Shown: positions 43,453-54,551, counted from the first letter of the stretch. The stretch: DNA of 64,000 nucleotides from Apoda limacodes (GCA_946406115.1 OX291545.1:5084001-5148000); one strand, 5' to 3'. Notes: generated by a model from the letters alone, not told the origin. Numbers and translations are program-made.

Positions 43453-43689
43453 CATACAACTCACCCTCAACAATCCGAATCTAGATACTTTGGACTCTTA
43501 TTGTAAACACTCCTATCAACTATCTCTTTAGTCTGAACTTATCTTTTCTTACCTTATCGACTTCCTTGGTTTTTTTTTCGAGTTGACAAGGTAAGTAGAG
43601 ATAAGTTCAGATTAAACAGGTAGTTTGTAGAAGTTTTTATATCAAGTGTCAAAGTATCTAGATTCGGATTGTTAAGGGTGAGTTGTATG
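43453..43689. mobile_element. Foldback/MITE with about 105-bp inverted arms
   Basis: The left arm from 'catacaactcaccctcaaca' (43453) is mirrored by 'gttaagggtgagttgtatg' ending at 43689. The match continues inward through 'tccgaatctagatactttg' and 'tctgaacttatct', with short mismatches, to a 25-bp loop of T-rich sequence. Nearly the whole element is inverted repeat, so the RNA would form one long hairpin. Confidence 0.85.
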
Positions 43690-43814
43690 AGATAATTCAA
43701 TAGTTTCATTACTTGTATTCAGATATAACAAAACCAAAGCCTAATCATTTAAGTGGATAGTAAAGCCATTGTTTTTATAACATTAATATATATTATCTAT
43801 AATATTCATACATA

Positions 43815-44022
43815 ATGGTGTGCTGCGTCGGACCACGAAACTTGAAGGAGATACTTTCGTCGAGCTAAGAGTTTACAACACCACAGATGTTATTGCTACT
43901 ACTGGGTGGAAAGAGCGTTTGACAAAAGCCCAAGTGGCGTTACGCTTTCAAGCGTCGTAAACCGACTTGGAGGAACTTAGATTATTTATTAGCAAAGCCA
44001 AGCTAAAGTTTGTTCAAGAAGG
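43815..44022 (+). pseudogene. Exon-like segment, one in-frame stop, unrecognised
   Basis: One plus-strand frame reads 'NGVLRRTTKLEGDTFVELRV', 'YNTTDVIATTGWKERLTKAQ' and 'VALRFQAS', then TAA, and continues in frame 'TDLEELRLFISKAKLKFVQE' to a donor-like 'GAAG|gtaaat'. The amino-acid make-up is protein-like with helix-forming ends. I cannot name the family. The stop suggests a pseudo-exon. Confidence 0.35.
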
Positions 44023-44399
44023 TAAATTTTATGCTAATAAAAATTACTTTCTGTGTTTTGTATTGTGTTTGAATGTAATTTTTTATTAATAATAATAAAA
44101 TTAACTAAATAGGTACCTACTGTATTTTTTCTATACTAAGTTTTTATTATCATACTAATACTTTGTTTAAAATTTGGTGTAGGTATATAAAATACATTAA
44201 TTTTTATGTTTGTAAATCCAACAGTAAATATATGTCCGCAGTGACTTTGCGTCGCGCTGTACGACAGCATATCAATTTTAAATTAGCACAATATGTTAAT
44301 TTATGGATAGGTCTTCAAAAATGATATTGAGGTTTCTATATCATTTTTGAAGACACTTCCAAAGTGGTAAAATGTGTGTGCCCCCCCCCCCCTGTAACT

Positions 44400-44615
44400 T
44401 CTAAAATAAGAGAATGATAAAAGTAAAAATAATATATTATGTACATTACCATGCAAACTTCCACCGAAAATTGGTTTGAACGAGATTTAGTAAGTAGTTT
44501 TTTTTTAATACGTCATAAATCGTAAACCGCAATTTACCTTTCATTCAATCAACTACGTAGTAGGTACGAAAACCTCGGTGCGCGAGTCCAACTCACACTA
44601 GGCCGGTTTTTTTAA
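44400..44615 (+). repeat. Remnant of the lepidopteran 'GGTTCCGTAC' repeat end
   Basis: 'aacctcggtgcgcgagtcca', 'actcacactaggccggtttt' is the familiar 3' end of the dispersed repeat family seen at 7361-7988. A C run (44382-44394) precedes it. Confidence 0.5.
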
Positions 44616-44758
44616 ATCAATATTCACTTTTAAGAGCGTCAAGTTTTATTGAATTGCCGAAATATGTAAAAAACAAAAAAGCTTGAATAAATGTTACAAA
44701 TATCGATAATTTTGTTTTTTGTGGAGTATAATGGCAGCAATGTTCCCAGATAAATCAA

Positions 44759-45190
44759 ATGCAGACAGAATTACGTCTTATCCTCACTTCAAAGATGTAC
44801 AACACCACAAATATGGTATTTTCGGACATTAAAATATTTGAAAAAAATAATCACAGGATCAATGTCAACTTTTACTGTTTGAATTCCAATAATAAAATAA
44901 TTGGACCATTGTATAGAATAGCGCATAGAAAAAAGCGTCATCTCAATCATCTATTCTTGCAAAATAAGTTCCGTAGTTGCTACTGTCTAATTAAAAACTT
45001 AAAACTATTGGTTAAATCCCAAACTACTAAACATCACGGGAAAATCTTTTTTTGTGATGACTGCTTGCTTTTTTTAATTATAAAACTGATTTTGACGATC
45101 ATGTTTGTTTGTTTGTTGTGCTACAGAGTTTATTTTGCAAAACGAGTGTATGGTTGTACTATATACTTAAAATATTTACTTCAATTTTAA
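44759..45190 (+). pseudogene. Type B DNA polymerase, N-terminal remnant (Polinton/virus-like)
   Basis: The 143-codon frame shows 'DIKIFEKNNHRINVNFYCLN', 'CYCLIKNLKLLVKSQTTKHH' and 'GKIFFCDDCLLFL'. The '(Y)C.IKNL..LV.SQ..KH.GK.(Y)FC..CL' pattern marks the region before the exonuclease domain of protein-primed DNA polymerases encoded by Polinton/Maverick-type elements and relatives in insects. The C-terminal end loses similarity after 'LLFL' and runs into a hydrophobic chance sequence. The start codon used is arbitrary, since upstream bases give related text in another frame. This is a very old, inactive copy. Confidence 0.6.
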
Positions 45191-46664
45191 CCAAAGTACA
45201 AAACTTTGTACTTATTAAAATAAACACTTCTCAGTAATTTGAACAGACATCACTCTCATTGTACCCTTTGTTTTAAAAAATTGAGTCGGGAGTGTTTATT
45301 TCTCATTGTTCCCAGAGGTACGAAGTGTACACGAACTTATGTTTATATTAAGATTGGTGCCCTCGTGTGGGATTTGTTCCTGTTCTATTTCACACTTGCA
45401 TAACGCTTATATGACAAAATGGTGTGAACCATACGCTACGCTAGCACACATAGTAATGAATTTACCATGTTATAGCTATGTCTTTTCTACAAATTCAAAC
45501 CTTATATAAATAGAGTTGTTTTTCTGTGCGGTGGTGTTGACCATGTCAGTGGTAAATATTGTTTATATTTGGAGGAACGGAGGAAAGAAGGGCAAAGGGG
45601 TATATTAAGCTAGGCGGCAGCTTAAAACAAGGCCTTATTGTTCTCAAAATATTTCCTTTGTTTGTAGACGAGTTAAGGGAGAGAAGGGAGTGAGGAGTAT
45701 AACAGCGGATAGACCAATTTATACTGGGTGTAAAATTGAGAACGTTTGAATTACCACACGTATATGTCTTCTGTTTCAAATGTGTTGGATTGTAATGTTG
45801 TGATTGTAAGGACTACATTTGCTTACGTTTTCATGGTGGCATGATTTTCTGGCGGGCTTTTATATAAACAAAGATCGCAGCCAGAATTGAATATAGAACT
45901 TGGAAACAAATAATTTACTTGTATGATGTTCAGTATTTTTCCATGGCATTACAGTGGGGATTGGCTCCAAAGGCTTTGTGAAAGATTGAGAAGGGAACTT
46001 CAGGAGGGAGATTGTCAGACTATCGTTGAGTTTGGACGTCTAGTATAATACGAAAAATTGTCGAGCTATCGCAAAGCTGACACGTTGAGCGATTCGAGAA
46101 ATCAGCCTGTCCGTCAAGGCTTGAAAAGTATCTTAATTTTTTATTATTTTAAAACAGTGAAAACTTAACAAATTGTGTAAGTTACATAGATTCAATAAGG
46201 GTTTAATTTATTTATTTATTTTCCAGAGGTAGAATTTTTTTTTTATTTAGATTTAGATTTACAAGAGCTCTAAAATCCCCGTTTTCCCGGATAATTTTCT
46301 GAAACACAAGGATTTCGTCTTTCTTTGTAAAGAATTTAGCTGTTTTTCTTTAATTTTGTTGTCTTATAGATTGTTAGGAGAACTAGGTAACCCAGACTTT
46401 CTAAGTCTGGCTATTAATTTTTCAGCCGGGTTTTATTTTTATGGGAAAACTTTGTAGAACAAAGGTGATAGGGCAATATTTCTCGATTTTCTTTTATGTT
46501 AAGGAGAGTGTGTGAATTTTGTGAAATGTTTGAGTTTTGTGTGTTTTTAAAAAATATTTATTGTTACACTTTATTTTCAAAATTAACGTAACTGAAAGCC
46601 TACAAAAATGAACTAGATTTTAATAAGCTAAATAATACTTTTAGCAATTTTGACTGAGTTGTTA
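45191..46664. other. Non-coding stretch between polymerase remnants
   Basis: The central exonuclease part of the polymerase would be expected here but is not readable. The minus-strand 77-codon frame at 45546-45779 has no known motif. A short palindrome with arms 'cagacttt/aaagtctg'-like ('cccagactttctaagtctgg') sits near 46392. Confidence 0.35.
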
Positions 46665-47880
46665 CTCAAACAATTAAATTTACAGCTCAGCCTATTTTTT
46701 TTTAATTATACCTTGTCTTCAACTATCTCTATGAGAGTAGAATTTTGATCGGAGTTAAATTTATAATTGTCACTGAAAATTACATTAAACTTATTTTTTT
46801 TTTTTTTTTATTACATAAAATTTCTTAAAACTACACTTCACAACACTAATTTACACGCCAAAATCTGTGTGTTCAATGGAGTTTGAGTCGGAAGGGAGAT
46901 CTAGACCAGATCTTCGCTAACGGTCCTTCGCTACAGATTCACGGCATACTATATCTGGACTAAGTCTAGATAAACACATATCAAACATTGAGGATACATT
47001 CTGGAAATGGTTCTCGGTATTTTTGGACCTGTAGTTTATTTAGCATCGACTACTTAAACGATGAGGTCTAATTATATTGAGGCAACCTAATTTCTAGAAC
47101 TCACAAACAATTTGATCTACAGCTCAGCCTATTTTTCTTTAAGATTCTACCTTGTCTTCATCAACTATCTTTGTAAGAGTTGAATTTGAACTGAGTTAAA
47201 TTTAAAATTGTCACTGAAAATCTACGAGTTCCACAACTACATATCTAAACTACGAGAAATCTAAATTACTACTCAATTTTATACTACGGAGGGGTGACAA
47301 TTTATTTTCAGTTTCAAATAAACGAAAGAATCTAAATCAAAGACAAAGGTATTATAAAAGCCATTTATGAGCTCTGCGATGATGACATTTTGTCCAATCC
47401 GGATAGATTTTTATTTGTCCTAGAAAATTGCTAAAGTACTAAACAACAATTTATTTTCAGTTTCAAATAAACAAAAGAATCTAAATCAAAGACAAAGGTA
47501 TTATAAAAGCCATTTATGAGCTCTGCGATAATGACATTTTGTCCAATCCGGATAGATTTTTATTTGTCCTAGAAAATTGCTAAAGTACTAAATTAAAACT
47601 ACACTTCACAACATCAATTTCACACGCCAAAATCTGTGTGTTTAATGGAGTTTGAGTCGGAAGGGAGATCTAGACCAGATCTTCGCTAACGGTCCTTCGC
47701 TACAGATTCACGGCATACTATATCTGGACTAAGTCTAGATAAACACATATCAAACATTGAGGATACACTCTGGAAATGGTTCTTGGTATTTTTAGACCTG
47801 TAGTTTATTTATCGTCGACTACTTAAACGAGGAGGTCTAATTATATCGAGGCAACCTAATTTCTAGAACACACTTAATCT
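46665..47880. repeat. Compound direct and tandem repeats
   Basis: Three layers are visible. (1) 'acagctcagcctattttt' blocks at 46682 and 47119, 437 bp apart. (2) A block of about 285 bp starting 'aaaactacacttcacaaca' at 46826 and again at about 47590-47595, nearly identical through 'gatctagaccagatcttcgc' and 'gaggcaacctaatttctaga'. (3) Between them, two units of 149 bp at 47298-47446 and 47447-47595. The arrangement could result from staggered unequal exchange or from LTR-like direct repeats around a short interior. Confidence 0.85.
47298..47595 (+). repeat. 149-bp tandem pair carrying an exon-like frame
   Basis: Each unit begins 'caatttattttcag' (acceptor-like), and then one frame reads FQIN(E/K)RI, a TAA, and 'IKDKGIIKAIYELCDDDILS', 'NPDRFLFVLENC' and a stop. 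The two units differ at two or three positions. The peptide does not match a family I know. Both copies share the in-frame TAA, so the stop predates the duplication. Confidence 0.8.
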
Positions 47881-48714
47881 ACAACCAAAAATTATAGATT
47901 ACCTAAAATAAATCTTAAAACTAAGATTCATGCAGGATTGATTGGTTGTAAGAAAGTTGATTTGAGACTAGTATGTGCCTAAGGAAAAGTAAATGAGAGA
48001 TTTGGACGCTTAGACTTATTTCCAGTATGTAGGGATGGTTTGGTTGTCTAGATTTTTTTAGTGCTGCTAGCTGGTTCTGATGGGGAAGTCTTGTCTTCTG
48101 ACTTCCGAAAGGGTTTGGTAATATGGACCAAACAAGTTCGGTTAGGGTAAAAACTTCTATATCTAGTTATAACTAGATATATCTTTGGTATATGAATCGC
48201 TTAGATCTTATTTTATGTCTAAAATCAGAGGAGCACAAGATGGTTTTGGCGTTCGCCGGTTCCTGTTTCGACGTGTTGACTTCGTATTATGTTAAATATA
48301 ATCCTTAATTTAAAAAATATTTATATATGTCAAATATAACAATTCTTTCCCTAAACTATACAGGTACCTTTAATTATTTTTTAACGCGTCGCGAGTGTTA
48401 TAGTTCACTTTTATGGCCTTTGAAAGTGACAGTGACAAAAGACATAAAATAGTGTGAGAGCTACAGTGTCATTCAGGATCTCGAGAGTTGTCTATTCCTG
48501 ACAGTATCCGAGGTCCCTGCTGAAGGAGGACTGCAGTTCTTTAGAGGGAGGTAACAACCACATCGAGTCTCAGTAAGTGGATACTACTTAGTCATGCAAG
48601 AATAAATTTAAGTTTATTTATTAAGTTTAATTTTGATGTTTTAATTTCAGAATAAGTTTTTTTATGTTTTTTTTTTATTTTATTTTTTTGTGTATGTGTT
48701 CCTTTTTTTCTAAT
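47881..48714. other. Non-coding stretch
   Basis: AT-rich DNA with one GC-richer patch (48400-48590). No frame is recognised. Confidence 0.35.
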
Positions 48715-49490
48715 AGTTTATAGCAAATTATTTAGACGAGAAACTATAAATAACCTTAACGCACGTAAGCATCAAAACGACTTGATGTAAAAATAACTTT
48801 TTACACAATTAATATCTAGACCTAACTTTCATAGTTCAACTACATTTACTGAAAATCATGCAGCTGTTCAATTGAAACCAGAAAAAGTAGACCTTAATAA
48901 ACCCATATACATAGATTTTACAGTCTTAGAACTATGCAAAACATACAATACAATACAATTTTTACTATACCATTATGAAACCTTTTTACGGCTTTAGTTT
49001 ACAAATGTGTTATAACGTTACTGATAGTATTTTATATTCAATGGAAACAAAAAACTTCCATACACATTTACTGTGAATTTAAAGCATTATTTTGATACAA
49101 GTAACTATCCATATATAGATGATATTGAACGCGTCAACAAAAAAGTGCCAGATTTGTTTAGAGGTTGAATTAGGAGGTCAAAATATTGTAGAGTTTGTTG
49201 GGTTGCGATCTAAGTTACATTGTGTTAGAACGGAATCGTGCAAAAAAAAAAGGGCTAAAGGTGTTAAGAAATATGTTTTTAATGGGTGTTCATTTCAATG
49301 ACTATTATAAATCTTTGAAGAAAAAAAACAAATTCCTGCGATGAAAAAATGTTTTTTTAAGTCTCCTAAACACGAAATATTTACAAGGTATGCTAAAAAA
49401 GTTGCTTTATCTTCCAGTGACGATAAACGTCGAATAATGGAAGACAACACAAAAACATTTGCTTGGGGACATTGCTCATTTTTCTGAATA
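48715..49490 (+). pseudogene. Type B DNA polymerase, C-terminal remnant
   Basis: Several plus-strand frames in order: 'TFTENHAAVQLKPEKVDLNK' and 'PIYIDFTVLELCKTYNT' (48850-48950); 'CYNVTDSILYSMETKNF' (about 49008-49060); 'LEVELGGQNIVEFVGLRSKL' and 'RAKGVKKYVFNG' (49119-49301); 'SPKHEIFTRYAKKVALSSSD' and 'DNTKTFAWGH' (about 49365-49475). These are the palm, thumb and end of a protein-primed family B polymerase. The catalytic YxDTDS motif reads YNVTDS, with Val at 49017-49019 in place of the first Asp. Together with 44759-45190 it represents one decayed gene split by about 3.5 kb of inserted or duplicated DNA. Confidence 0.75.
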
Positions 49491-50512
49491 TCACTCTTGC
49501 GAAATGGCAGAAAGTTATCTTACCGATATTATTATTACAAAACATACTAATGTATATTCAAATAATATTTATATAACTACAGGATTATGGGGAGTCAATA
49601 ATTTTTACCACAAATTTATACACTTTTCAATAGCGTGAATTATGTTTTTTTTGTTAATACTAGGGACTGGCACAGAATGTACATCGAAATCAACTCGAAA
49701 TGTATAAACAATATGACTATTCTATACTAACTTCGTGTTTGTGAAAAACGTTTCCATGAAAATGTGATTGCGAAAGTGAAAATTATCCAGTGATGAATTC
49801 TGTACTGCATTTCCTTTTTTATTTCGACGGAGTTGGGAAAACAAACTCAGAAAATTTAATAAGCAGTGGTATGTATTAACTTTCCTATTTTTGCTTTTTT
49901 AAAAATTTACAGAGAATCCCATTCTTTTCATTGTCATTCAGATTTATCTAAGGCAAAAAATGTCTGATGCAGTAGCAAAGGAAAAGGTTTCCTCAGTTGA
50001 GATTTCATTTAAAACTTGTTTATCTCGTTTTTTTTTGTATTGTAAATAAACGATTTTACGTCTCTTTAGGAATATAAATTAAATAAAAAATGTTTTATTG
50101 TAATAACATTTATTGAATTTGCTTATTAAAACTACTTATAACTAAGTTAAGCAAAATAATTATATTATACATTTGTAACTCGTATTATAAACAAATTAAA
50201 AAGAACTGTTAATTAAACTATTATGTTTGAACTTATTCAGGTATTTTATTTTTAACATCCACATTTTCATCGCACCATTTTCTAATACAAATAACATTTT
50301 CAGTTTTTTTTATGCTTATAACATTTGTGATTCTGCTCTTTAGAATAGGTACTGTACAAATTAGGAAAATTAGGACAACCCTTTTCTGCAATATCTTCAA
50401 TAATATATTCTGTACAAAGTTTATTAATCCATTAGATTTTTTTCTACCCTTCAACAGCAAATATTAGTGTTTTAAAATGTGTTTGATAAGTTTTCTAATT
50501 TTGTTGATAATC
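49491..50512. other. Stretch between the polymerase and the convergent gene
   Basis: The 75-codon minus-strand frame at 50233-50460 ('SNGLINFVQNILLKILQKRV') is lysine/isoleucine-rich and unrecognised; it lies just downstream of the convergent gene. Otherwise AT-rich. Confidence 0.35.
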
Positions 50513-51897
50513 TATGTAACCTTCACTGCAATATATACCACGATTACTTTTTTTTTTTCTTCCTTAGTCAAATGAGACAAGGCATATGGTGGTTTTATTA
50601 GAAATACTTGAGTGTATTCTGGGGTAGCCAAAGCAAAATATTTCACAACAAATAACAAACAATACGCAGAAATTAGATTTGGTATATTATCTTTATCACT
50701 CTCTATTTCGATACGAACATCAACTGGGCCAGTTTTAATTGTATCGTTATGTCTTGAGCAATCTATAACGTATAACGGTACTTTATCTTTTAATTCTTTA
50801 TAACATAGCAAGGGTTCAGGACGTCGTCCGTAGTAAAACTGTTGGAATCTAGTATATTATTTATATATTAAAGCAAATTTATCCTTATCAAATCGAACAT
50901 TAAGACCCTCATAGGGAAAATACACTGAATTCAAAAATACCTTAACTTCTCTTATATTGCAGTGATCGAAGTGTGACATGTCTTTTTCTGATTGATTTTT
51001 CGGTCCGTCTGAAATGCAGTAACAGCATATCTCGGTTTTTCTATCTGTAAAGATGTTTTAATTACCTATGTATGTTTTGTTGTTTTCGGTAATAAGGGAT
51101 ACTCATATACTTAAGTCCCAGTTTCGAAAAAACAAGTTGATTAAGCGACCTTTTTTAGATATTTTCATAGATTTAGTTTTTCTAGTGTGAAGCACGCCAA
51201 ACAATTTTGTTAATCTATTACTTCTTGAGTGTTTAAGTTTTATCGCGTTAAGATTAGTATTTCTGCGTAAAAGTCTACAATTCATTATTAATTTATTATA
51301 AACCTCAGCAAATCCCAGCACTTTGTTCAGTGGTAGAGATATTGCAAAATTCCCTGACCTCGTATTATTCGTTCCATCTATATATCCCACCCCCATGCTT
51401 TCGAATTTTCGATTTATTTTTATTCATAGACAAAAATGATTTTTGTTGTTATACCAGCATTTCTTATTATTTCTATTTCAACTCCGTTAAGTTCATAGCG
51501 AACATCTTAAAACAAAAATAAAATGGGGTTGGTAGTAAAATTAATGCTAGTTGCAACATCTTTTAGATCTCCTTTTTTAACGATGACCACCACCTTCTAG
51601 GTATATTGTACATTGCTGTTGGCAATACGTACAAGTCTTGTTGGTTGATAGGTATTCTTATTTCATCATTTTTATTAAAAGGAGTGATATATGGCTTATA
51701 CGAATGAATTTCCATGCTTTCTATAGTATTGTTAAATATATATTTTGAAGGGTCGGCAACGCGCGAGTGATACTTCTGGTGTTGCAAGCATCCATAGGCC
51801 ACAGTGACCGCTTACCATCAGGCGGACCGTGTGCCTGTTTGCCACCTTAGTGGTATAAAAACAAAAAATACGATTACGCTGCGTTTAATATACTCAT
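50513..51897 (-). pseudogene. Decayed insect polymerase-associated gene, possibly a capsid protein
   Basis: Minus-strand frames in order: a possible start ATG at the complement of 51895-51897 ('MSILNAA'), interrupted by a LINE tail; 'YIFNNTIESMEIHSYKPYIT' and 'NDEIRIPINQQDLYVLP' (51563-51740); 'RSGNFAISLPLNKVLGFAEV', 'LHTRKTKSMKISK' and 'LFFRNWDL' (51103-51396); 'FDHCNIREVKVFLNSVYFPY' and 'EGLNVRFDKDKFALIYK' (about 50880-51010); 'KVPLYVIDCSRHNDTIKTGP' and 'VDVRIEIESDKDNIPNLISA' (50512-50811). I recognise these as a conserved insect family without a settled function that occurs near protein-primed polymerase genes. The beta-rich character suggests a jelly-roll capsid protein; this is inference. 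The first 20 codons of the frame at 51563-51802 are translated LINE tail. Confidence 0.5.
51742..51868 (+). mobile_element. Jockey LINE 3' tail inserted in the capsid-like gene
   Basis: 'tttgaagggtcggcaacgcg', 'gaccgcttaccatcaggcgg' and 'gtttgccaccttagtggtat' plus an A-rich end match the termini at 18623 (antisense) and 31395-31703. The insertion separates the start region from the body of the minus-strand gene, so it postdates that gene's arrival. Confidence 0.85.
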
Positions 51898-52259
51898 TTT
51901 AGTAATCCAATTAATTTTAAGAAGTCTTTATTCTCAATACTTAATTTTTATCAAGTAAGCTGTTTTCTGAATTACTTATTATTTTCTGAACTTCTTTGTT
52001 CGTGAAAAAGTAAAAAAAAATTGAAAATGTTTACTAAGTTTAAAACAAAAAAGCTCATATAATTTAGTCAGGTTAACTTTACTAGCTTGGACGAAAACAA
52101 AGATCTATTGTAGTTTGCGTTCGAAGTCAGCACCGGCGTGGGCCCAGCAGCACAATCTCGGATTTTATCCTGTGATCATATTATTCCGCTAGGTAACTAC
52201 TTCCCTATTACGTAAACAAAACTAATTCTATTTACAAAAAGAAAAGAATTCATATTTTG
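51898..52259. other. Stretch before the BEL/Pao gag
   Basis: A 5' LTR and primer-binding site would be expected here. A GC-richer 'gttcgaagtcagcaccggcg' near 52110 is suggestive, but no matching LTR was found beyond 59.8 kb. Confidence 0.3.
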
Positions 52260-53114
52260 CGAAATTAAAATTTTATACAATTTTACTAAAGAAGTTAAAT
52301 CCGATCTGTCAAAGATCAGCACGTTTAGAAGTAGGTACAAACGTATTGAGTCTCTGAGAGACGAGTTTGTTGAGACGGTAAATGACATAAATTCAACCAC
52401 ACTTATTATTATCAATACGAAATCGACAATAGATTTTCAGTCCGTTCAATCTTTTGACGAACTTTATTACACCGTCACTACTGCAGCTGAAACAATTTTA
52501 AAGAATCCACAAGTCAACGACCCCGACAACGACAATCATCAAAAAACCTACCTCACAGGTCAGGTAGCCAAAAATCGAATTACAGAAATTCGATAGTAAT
52601 ATCTAAAACTGACAAACATTTTACGATACGTTTTTGACTTTAGTACCTACATAATAATGAAAACATCTCAAAAATACAAAAATTTTGTAACCTACTGTCA
52701 TATCTGTCTAGATCTGCACTTTCTATCGCGAAAGGTGTACCAATAACATATAATTTTGATGTCGTATTTCAATCTCTTGTAGAACGATTCCAAAACAAAC
52801 AATGCTAGTCACTAACTACTTAAAAGAAATATGTAACTTTTACATTTCGTTCGTGAAATTTTTCCGAGTTGCGACATTTTAATAGTTTCCTTCAGGAGTC
52901 AGTTAATGCCTCAAAAGCAATAAAATTGGAAAATTTAGACGAATTTATTTTATTTCATTTGGCTACGAGAGGTTTAGATACCAATACTAGAAAGAGATTT
53001 GAAACTCAAAATACCGAAGAAATTCCTACTTTTAAAGGTTACGTCAAAATAACAGATGTCAGTGACCCACGTCTGTTTTGTCATAATAATTCAATTGATA
53101 AACAGCGACAGTGA
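52260..53114 (+). pseudogene. BEL/Pao gag
   Basis: Without an ATG, one frame is open for about 112 codons (52260-52596) and includes 'KEVKSDLSKISTFRSRYKRI' and 'TTAAETILKNPQVNDPDNDN'. After a TAG, broken frames follow, with 'FVTYCHICLDLHFLSRKVYQ' against a shifted 'ALSIAKGVP', then the 81-codon frame 52869-53114 with 'SVNASKAIKLENLDEFILFH' and 'RGLDTNTRKRFETQNTEEIP'. This layout (N-terminal helical gag, then the 'L..F.L.H.....D..T...FE' block) is the DUF1759-type gag of Pao elements. Confidence 0.8.
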
Positions 53115-53215
53115 TTTAATTCAAAGTTACGACCATAAAATGAAAATTACAATAAAGTATACAAATCATCTTCATTCCCAGTAAACCCGCAATTTATTAG
53201 TGCCCTCTGTTTCAT

Positions 53216-54153
53216 TTGTACAATTTTGCTGACAGACAAAAGGTAATAAAAACAAAAAACTTATGTATTAATTCTCTCCGCCCAAATCAAAATGTGGATA
53301 AATGTTTATCAAAGTCTACCTGTTGTAAATGCGACGCACGCCATCATAGCCTAGTTCATGATCAAGGTGCAACTACAGCTTTTCCAATTACAGCCGAAGC
53401 AGTCCCTGAAACTGTTACAAGTTCTAAAGTGTCGATGAGCTCTCCTAGTACTAGTGCTAATTTAGGAGATAGCCGTGCTCTTGTACTATTGGAAGCTTGT
53501 GTGGTACACGTTCGCATATTCACTGGTTTTGGATACGTGCGCGCTCATATTGTCAGCGGAGCACAAGATTGATTTTTGACTTCTGCCTGCGCACAGCGGC
53601 TTTGTCTAACATTATGCCGTTGTAAAATTACTGTTGCTGGTCTGAGACAGAATAGAGTAAACCAGGTAAAAGATGAGACATCTTGTACCATTCAATCACA
53701 TTATTCAGAAGGTCAGTATTTTGAAATCTGTCCTATTGTAAAAGTAAAGAACACAATCACTAACCAAATACCTGCCGTGGAAATACCAACTTCTGTTCGT
53801 GTTGTTTATAAACATTTAGTACTAGCTGATGATAAATTTAACAAACCGCACAATATTGACTTACTCATTGGAGCTGAATTATTCCACAAAATTTAATTTA
53901 ATAATTTGTTCCTGATTTACCTGCCGCTCTTCACAATGTTTTTTATTCATTTAATACTGTGAAACTGGACATTGACTTCAAACCACCTATATGGACGTCT
54001 AATTTATTGGTTTCTACTAATAATTTAGACAGTGCGATAAATAAATTTTGGGAAATTGAGAAACTGCCAGCTTTGAGCTTCACAAACCCAGAAGATGACA
54101 AATGTGAAGAAATGTATATAAAATTTTCCACACAGAAAACAGATAGAATATAA
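53216..54153 (+). pseudogene. BEL/Pao zinc knuckles and aspartic protease
   Basis: The frame 53216-53572 has 'KNLCINSLRPNQNVDKC' (a knuckle with one Cys lost) and 'CCKCDARHHSLVHDQ' (intact Cx2Cx4HxxxH-type). It ends 'RAHIVSGAQD', where the protease active site normally reads DSG; here Val replaces the Asp. The frame 53576-53896 ('DLLIGAELFHKI') and the frame 53959-54153 ('INKFWEIEKLPALSFTNPED') continue the protease domain and the stretch before the RT. Active-site loss confirms a dead copy. Confidence 0.8.
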
Positions 54154-54551
54154 TAAATAAATACGTTGTACGTAAAAAAATACGTTGTTTCTATATTACT
54201 GAAGTAATCTCACGATGTGCTTGGTGATTTTTACCACAGTACTCCTTCTCGTTTACAAAATATAGAAAAGCGTCTTCAGTGCCATGACCAAATCAAAGAA
54301 GACTATGTCAAATTTATGTAGGAGTATACCGACTTAGGACACATGCAGTTTGTTAAATCTGAAGATTGAGGGTTAAAAATCATACCTCAACAATTGTTTT
54401 GTGTCCGTAAAGTACAACAACAAAATTACGCGTTGTATTTGACGTAAAAGCAGTTACTTCCACGGGTCCTAAACTTCAAAATGGCATAGTGGATATTTAA
54501 ACTTAATTCCGGCTTCCCAATATTGTTTTTACAGCTGATATTTCTAACATT

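Noticed and set aside
43905..43930. Next thrombospondin exon ('TTGWKERL' resembles a conserved GWKD stretch)
   Set aside because: The flanking residues do not fit the thrombospondin C-terminal domain.
45063..45150. Transmembrane segment at the end of the 143-codon frame
   Set aside because: The polymerase similarity ends before it, and the hydrophobic stretch is AT-rich chance sequence after a probable frameshift.
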